Made by a program: the position numbers and the translations under genes
NCBI GenBank assembly: GCA_019722365.1
Contig: JADFUC010000801.1
Span: 79,920 to 143,919, forward strand
Source: Lithospermum erythrorhizon
Lineage: Eukaryota > Streptophyta > Magnoliopsida > Boraginales > Boraginaceae
DNA: 64,000 bases
Reading direction: 5' to 3'
Notes under the pieces: generated by a model
Database searches by the model: none
The model's input: the letters and a program-made list of their open reading frames with translations, nothing else
Told to the model about the DNA's origin: nothing
Part shown: positions 58,151 to 64,000 of the stretch, one piece after another
Position numbering within the stretch: position 1 is the stretch's first letter
Layout of the letters: every line of letters starts with the position of its first letter

Positions 58151-58960
58151 TCATCAGATCCATCAATCTCTTTGCACCTCGCATCCTCTCGATCAAAATT
58201 CTGTAGATTTCACCGTCTCTAATGTGCTTTTTATGCTCAAGCTCCACCGGAGGCTACAAGTTTTACCAAACAAGCAAGATATGAGACATGCCAATAAAAT
58301 TCATCTAACCGTTATTAGGATTTATCACTCTTTTCTCTAAAATGCACTTAAGCTCTCTATTAGATAATTCACTGCCCATTTGCTTCTCTCGAGGGTGATA
58401 CGTAATGCAACTTTAAGGGTTACCCCATATTTATATAGCAATGTCTCTTCTAAAGCCTATTACAAAATGTTTACCTTCTTCATCAATGATACTGAGAGTC
58501 CCAAATCTATAAACACATTTTCTTTAAGAAAGATAATGACTCACTGCATCATCATTAGTTTGAAAAGCAAATTTGCCTACCCACTTGACACATAGTCCAC
58601 ACATACCAATGTACTTATTGGAAAAAGATGATGGAAAAGGACCCTATGAAATCGACACCCCAAACGCCAAACAAGTCAATCAGGAAAATATTAGTGCGGG
58701 CATCTCATTTCAAGGGACATATTACCCTCGCTCTTTGACAACGAATGACCAGCAACACAATCCTTAAATAAGGAAGGCCACAAAACCAGTCTAAATATCT
58801 TTAAAATTGCTCGGTAGGACCGAACTGCCCACCTCTCTAATGTTTACAATGTTCTAGATGTTTGAATTTCTATCTCTATGGATACACCTCCTAACGACAT
58901 ATTATTACGTAATCCTGAAACAAGAAGTGGATCATCCCAAAAATATTGTTTCACATCGTA
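58150..58960 (-). pseudogene. Integrase remnant of the Athila/Tat element
   Basis: Minus-strand text includes KQYFWDDPLLFQDYV, a GGQFGP block (zinc-finger neighbourhood), FGVWGVDFIGSF, SNKYI, VKWVGKFAFQTND and a FGTLSIIDEEGKHF block matching the FGTPRAIISDxGTHF region. The DDE core is recognisable but broken by frameshifts and stops. Confidence 0.85.
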
Positions 58961-59099
58961 TAAAATTTTCTGTTATATGCTAACTTAGGTGGTAAGACCC
59001 ACTAATCATATAATTAACAACTGCATACCAAATCAGATACCAAAAGCGACCGATTGCTTTAATTACCAAACAATTGTTCATCAGAAAGGGTCTCCTTAA

Positions 59100-59880
59100 T
59101 GGGCAGGTGTTTCTTCTAGGGGTGATACACCTCAGATAAATGATCACCACCACATTTCGTAACCTGCCAATCCTAATTTCTAGGTCGACCAGTAAAAAAA
59201 TCCATCTCACAACCTAGCTTAGCATCTTTTTTGAAAGCAAATATTTAATGCACATGATCGTTGTATACAACCACAATGAGATCCAATCAAATATGATCTA
59301 AACTTATCCAAAGTAAAACAACAAAGAAGCAACTCCTTCTCAAGAGTAGTGTAATTACGCTGAAGATCATCGGGTTTGCCGCATAGTAAATTGTTCAAAC
59401 ACCTTTCCTTTCTTTGTCCCTGAGCACCGCACTAACGGCATAATTACTTATGTCAGCATTACACTAAACGGGTTGTCCAATCAAAAAGGGGAATCATCAC
59501 TGAGCGTAAATAAGTTTATGCTTCAATATATTAAAAGATCAGACACACTCATTACTATATTGAAAGACGCATCCTTAACAAGCAAATCACATAAAGGAAC
59601 AGGATATATTTCAAAACCTGATGCAAACGCCGATAAAAAACGCATGACCTGTGAAACTTCTACATCTTTGACACATTTTGCGGAGGTAACTTTTCAATTA
59701 CACCTCGCTTTTATCAACTTCTATTCCTCTAGAGGAAATTTTGTGACCGAAAGCACTATCCCTTCTTTAAACCATAAAGTGACACTTTTCCCATTCCAAA
59801 ACAAGATTAGTCTCTCACAACGCTTCATAACAAGTTCAAGATTAATCAAACAATCATCAAAAAGAGGATCCAAAAACGTA
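59100..59880 (-). pseudogene. RNase H and connection region of the Athila/Tat element
   Basis: Minus-strand text: DDCLINLELVMKRCERLILF, FKEGIVLSVTKF, SAKCVKDVEVSQVMRFLS, LVKDASFNI, SPFLIGQPV, KELLLCCFTLDKFRSYLIGS. These match the stretch from the RT thumb (CLxNLxxVLxRCExTNLVLN, MVxEGIVLGHxIS) through RNase H (KELLAVVxAxxKFRxYLxGS). Decayed. Confidence 0.85.
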
Positions 59881-60420
59881 AAATCATCCATAAAGCATTC
59901 CTCGATTCATTTCTCTATCAAGTCGTAGACAGTGGACATCATAGCACCGAACGTGGCCGAGCACAAATATAACCTAAACGGCATTCGCCTAAAAGCGAAT
60001 GTACCATATGGACAAGTAATGTTTTTCCATCCTCGTGAGCCACCACAATTTGGTCAGATCCTCGAATATCCATCTAAAAAGGGGTGAGAAACGGATACCC
60101 GCCTAATTTTTTCTAGCATTTGATCGATAAACGGTGAGGAAAATGGTCCTTCCGTTACAAAGATTTAACTTCTGGAAGTCAATACACATTCTCCAAATTT
60201 ACTACGCTCTAGTGGGTATCAATTCATTTTTATCATTTTAACCACGAATACCCCCTTTCTTTGGTACAACTTGTAAATCGGACTCACCCAAGCACTATCT
60301 CGGAATAGGATAAATTATACCTTATCCGTAAGTTTGAGAATTTCAAATTTCCTTACCACCTCTTCGAGATTAGGATTTAATCTGCCTCAGGTCGAGGCTG
60401 ACGGCACCATCCTCAAGAGT
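59880..60420 (-). pseudogene. Reverse transcriptase remnant of the Athila/Tat element
   Basis: Minus-strand text: RRLNPNLEEVVRK, DSAWVSPIQVVPKKGG, NDKNELIPT, MCIDFRKLNLCNGR, then a frameshifted FPHRLSIKCxE-like block and HEDGKTLLVHMVHS, the CPYGTFAFRRMPFG region out of frame. These are the canonical gypsy RT segments. The active-site segment (FMDDFSVF in the clade) is only partly preserved, as MDDF. Confidence 0.88.
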
Positions 60421-61699
60421 AAATTCACGCATGCAGTGAAGGGCTGAGACCCTTAATGTCCGCTGTCCAACCAAGCGCCTTTTTGTGCTCTCCAAGTACC
60501 CTGAGAAGTTTTTCTTCCCGCACCTCACTCAAATGTTAAGAAATAATAACAAAATACGCTACGAAGAAAAGCATATTTAAAAGCCATGCCAAGCGCAAAG
60601 TTCTTCAACTTCTGCGTAAGGTGAGCTTTCAATGTATGGTATCAACTTTGATACACCGTGTCCTAGTCTCTCATAATCGCTTCTACCATGGTAACGTAGG
60701 CCCGGTGATCCATATATGCTACCAATGATAATGCTTGGGATTTACGCCTCTCAGTATTTGTTAGACATAACTCAACTAAATCTCGAGACTTTAACTCACT
60801 TTCAAAGGCAAAATTTTGCACTAACGATCAACCATCAATTGAAAAATAATCATTTTGCTATCATGGAAGTTTTAAAGTACTGGCGATGTCAAAAAGTCAA
60901 CTTGCTCCTCCTCCACTCTTAAGTATTTAACCGTCCCCTTATGAACATCAATAAGTAGTTCATGGTAGCTGTGAAAAGTGCCTACCCAGTTGGTGAATTT
61001 TGATCTTCTAACATATCGAGTACAACGAAATCCGCAGGAAGATGAACTTATCTACTCCTTAACCAAAGTTTCATCTTCAAGGACACCATATGGGTACACA
61101 ATGTGAATTTACTCCTGGCCAATTGTAAAGGAAATGGTTGTACTCTGACCTCCCCTAAACCCAACCTGTATTTACATACCGGTCAGCATCAAATTGATAT
61201 TTCAAATTAAATCACATAATCGCTTTCTTCCACAAATTAATGCCACCGACAGAATAAGGATCGAAACTCCCCGGATTTTGTCCTTTAAGCGTAATTTCGT
61301 TGATTATCATGAACACTCTTCACCATTAAGACTGCTTCATGTTCCTCAAATCGCTTTCTTTCTGATAAAACATCTTTCAGTAAACTTTGCATAGTCGAAT
61401 CGCTTCAAGGGCCTCTACAAAAGGAATGTTAATATGCAACTTTAAACATATCAAGAAATTTAGTGCTTGAGCATCGCTTTTCAGTTTTCAGGTGCGAAAT
61501 TGGGTAAAGCGGGACATATTCGGGAATGTTAGATTTATCAATGGAAACTTCCTTAATCGTCAAGATTTTATTTCTCCGATGGTCGCTTTTGCCTTAAAGG
61601 CTCCGAATTCTCAACCTCTAAACTTTTACCATTGCGCAAAGTGACTGCATGTGCATGTTCCTGGGTTCTTTTCGCAGGTCAGTTGAAGTGAACCTATAT

Positions 61700-62860
61700 T
61701 TCTATTATTCAATGCTTCAAATAACGCTCCAATTGTCGCTCTACACTCTCAAGGCCGCATCTCTATTCCGGTCTTTCCACCACTTGAAGCAACAAACTTC
61801 AATCTTATCCAAATTGGACCTTCTGTGTTTCCGAAATTTGGATTGATCTTTGAAATCCTGGTGGTCTCTATTACATTTTGGTTGTTACCCAAGAAACTGG
61901 TGGTTCCTTCAATTATTAATATTTGAGAGAATGCACCATTCTGTCGATTGAAATTGGACATATTGAACTTGCTTTTGTAGGGCCTCCAAGACAAGATAGA
62001 GTTTCATGATTAACACACATGTAGTACATAGCTGAACCATATTCTCATGCATCCTTGCCCACCATGTCTATCACAGAGTTGCTCTAACCTAATCATGTAG
62101 GAGGCGAATTCGTGCTTCCAAATTTTGTCTTTCATCAATTCGTAAGACCCCAGCCACTCTCATTTGTATGTGCTCGAGGGATGGGGTTGGTGTTGATTAG
62201 TGTATAATTCCTCCAATAAAATATAAGCTTCCATCAAGTCTCTTCATCAAACGCCTCCTCCAAAGAAAGACATCTAATATAGCGAAAGGACTGTGTCAAA
62301 CCCATTATGGAAGGTTTCAGACTAAATAAGCAGCCCAAGCTAAGTGATTGGGGACACCTCTATAGACCTTGAAATCGCTCCAAGCCTCACCAACCATCTT
62401 CATCTTCATCTTCATTGAAACACACAATGTCATTCTTCAATTTGCGGATTTTGACGCTGGAAACATCGGGCTAAAAACTTTTACCACTTGCTCCCCATGT
62501 GGTCACATTCGTGAGGGATTTTGAGCATTCCACCACTCCTTTGCTCTCCCAGATAGAGAGAAAGGAAATAACAGTTGGTGGATAGAATCAGCCGGAACAC
62601 CATTTACTTTTAGAGTAGCAGCTATCTCCATGAAATTGATTAAATGCTCATTAGGGTCTTCATGACCCAGGCCATTGAATTGCACATGATTCTTTTCTCA
62701 CATGTTGATCAAGCAAGTGGTGCTTCAACTCAAAGTTGTTGGCATTGATTGGTGGTGGCCTGAGCATGTGAGCAGTTAACCCCTCCAATGTAGGCAATGC
62801 ATAATCCCCAAAGCCGAGGCACTGTGTCATCGCCATCCCCATGAATAATCACTCATTGGG
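61700..62860 (-). pseudogene. Gag remnant of the Athila/Tat element
   Basis: Minus-strand frames contain FGDYALPTLEGLTAHMLRPP then INANNFELKH (62842-62660), and FNGLGHEDPNEHLINFMEIA, LLFPFSLSGRAKEWWN (62685-62503). These match the Athila/Tat gag (YxxPxxxxxxxxIxRPxIxANNFEIKP, FxGLxxEDPNxHLxxFLEI, LFPFSLxxxAKxWL). A frameshift separates the two frames. The 61749-61994 frame may be the basic Asn-rich linker. Confidence 0.88.
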
Positions 62861-63079
62861 TAGTATCAAGGCTATTGGCTACGGTAGATGAACTTTCAGT
62901 TGTTTCTTCTTCGAACTTTAATCGCTTCCACAGCTTCAACTGAACGTTAAACAATTTCACAATGAGCTTTATTTGTCATGCACTAAAAATAATAATATAA
63001 TAAAGAGATAAATCTAGCTAAACAATAATATAATAAACTAGTTATTATGAACCAAATTAAACTAATATTAGTAGTATCG

Positions 63080-63096
63080 AACGTAACGGGCGCCAA
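63080..63096 (-). other. Primer-binding site
   Basis: Minus strand TTGGCGCCCGTTACG starts 2 bp after the 5' LTR end (GGTGTTGTCA). It resembles the TGGCGCCGTTGCCGGGGA type of Athila/Tat elements, with an extra C and several changes. Confidence 0.7.
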
Positions 63097-63098
63097 CT

Positions 63099-64000
63099 TG
63101 ACAACACCAATTTATGTTCGGGTCTAGTCCGGTCGTGGTCAAGTAATATAATGAATAAGAACGATCGCCTCACAAATTCCAATATACTAATTACTAGGTC
63201 TTTTTCTTAATCCCACCAATTAATAATCAAAGAGTAAATTTAAATCTAGACTACTTAGCTAAATTGACTAAAATAATTAAATTAGCTAATACTAACTCTA
63301 ATGCAAAAAAGTTAGTGGATTGTACTTAATATTCTAAGTATAGTCGACACATGATTTCATCGGATCTCGATTCACTTAATGAAGTTACTTTATTAGTTCA
63401 TAAAAGCATTCTATACAATTGATATTACTCGCTAACAATTCAATTAAGTCTCCTAGAAACTAACTATATCTCTATGATAGCTTAAAATAGGAGATCTTCT
63501 TAGTCTCAATATTATTAAATTGCATAATACATTACCTATAATTTAAAATTTAAATAACTGGGATTATTAATCAGAAGCACAATCCTATTTCTAGCAATTA
63601 ATCACTTATATGAACGAATTTAATTTGATATCAAGAGTATTAAATACTAATTATGCACAATAATCGAATTATGAAACTGGAAATAAATTAACTCCAAAGA
63701 AAATCAAATCATCCGATCCAATCACATCATGGTCCTCCACTAATAATAAAATTAGTTCATAAAGACATAAATAAATACAAGGAAATTAATGGTATTCATC
63801 CTTAACAATAAAAATATTCTTGAATTAAAATTATTCGAATTAATTAAAAGTGTAATCAATCAACTGCTTGGCCACATGTAATTGATTTCACCTTCGTCAA
63901 ATTCCAACGGTGCCCAAAAGCTCCAACAAAATCATGACTTCTTTCCTCGAAATTTATATTATCCCTTTACTCTAACTTCTCCTCTTTTATAGCAATTGAG
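63099..64000 (-). repeat. 5' LTR of the Athila/Tat element, cut by window end
   Basis: On the plus strand the left edge is TGACAACACCAATTTATG; it parallels the 3' LTR from 53804 (TGACAACACCACTCCTATG) to the window end, where the corresponding LTR position is near 54710. About 230-250 bp of this LTR should lie beyond the window. Confidence 0.88.

Larger units (their letters stand above)
53804..64000 (-). mobile_element. Ty3/gypsy retrotransposon, Athila/Tat clade, nearly full length
   Basis: The element reads right to left: 5' LTR (63099 to beyond the window end), PBS, gag, RT, RNase H, integrase, a long 3' spacer, PPT, 3' LTR (53804-54951). The two LTR copies share long blocks over ~850 bp of comparable sequence with many substitutions and indels, so the insertion is old. 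Domain order RT-RNase H-integrase and the TGGCGCC-type PBS place it in the Athila/Tat branch. Every coding domain is broken. The right boundary, and therefore the target duplication, is outside the window. Confidence 0.9.

Noticed and set aside
61749..61846. Overlapping plus- and minus-strand ORFs near 61.7 kb
   Set aside because: The plus-strand frame is a shadow; only the minus frame may belong to gag.

Overview
This is nuclear DNA from a flowering plant, most likely a eudicot. Coding sequence is spliced and sparse, the DNA between genes is AT-rich, and the families present are plant-typical: PLS-type pentatricopeptide repeat (PPR) proteins, a phytochrome kinase substrate (PKS) protein, F-box proteins of the FBA class, a dihydroflavonol reductase relic, and MULE, hAT, Ty1/copia and Ty3/gypsy elements. 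Nothing in the window fixes the species.

Layout. 1-1380: 5' part of a PPR gene on the minus strand, running off the window. 2.5-5.9 kb: a dihydroflavonol 4-reductase (DFR) pseudogene, split by a 1.08-kb hAT-like insertion with an 8-bp target duplication and carrying two MITEs in an intron. 6.2-6.4 kb: a telo-box/site II promoter and what looks like an orphan first exon. 7-10 kb: LTR-type repeats. 10.2-14.4 kb: a decayed MULE (Mutator-like) transposase split by a solo-LTR-like repeat. 15.9 kb: an intact 118-codon plant gene. 16-22 kb: AT-rich DNA with microsatellites, MITEs and another solo-LTR-like copy. 22.3-24.1 kb: a second PPR gene with a damaged 3' end. 26.4-30.6 kb: two tandem F-box copies, both decayed, with a 231-bp tandem repeat between them. 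31.8-33.2 kb: an intact PKS gene. 36-40.8 kb: a decayed copia element. 40.8-48.4 kb: AT-rich DNA, microsatellites and a probable hAT relic. 48.6-53.8 kb: gypsy debris with a Tat/Ogre-like protease on the plus strand. 53.8-64 kb: an almost complete, decayed Athila/Tat-clade gypsy element on the minus strand, with both LTRs, PBS, PPT, gag, RT, RNase H and integrase recognisable.

Probably expressed genes are few: the two PPR genes (organellar RNA processing or editing), the small conserved protein, and PKS (phototropism and phytochrome signalling). They are unrelated neighbours, not a pathway or operon. The rest is a layered record of transposition into older elements and one dead gene. I found no convincing new biological system. 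The best leads are the interrupted DFR relic, the four-copy TGTT...AACA repeat family, the damaged C-terminus of the second PPR gene, the paired F-box relics, and the well-bounded Tat element.

All gene calls come from reading translations by eye. No database search was run, and similarity to named Arabidopsis proteins is from memory.
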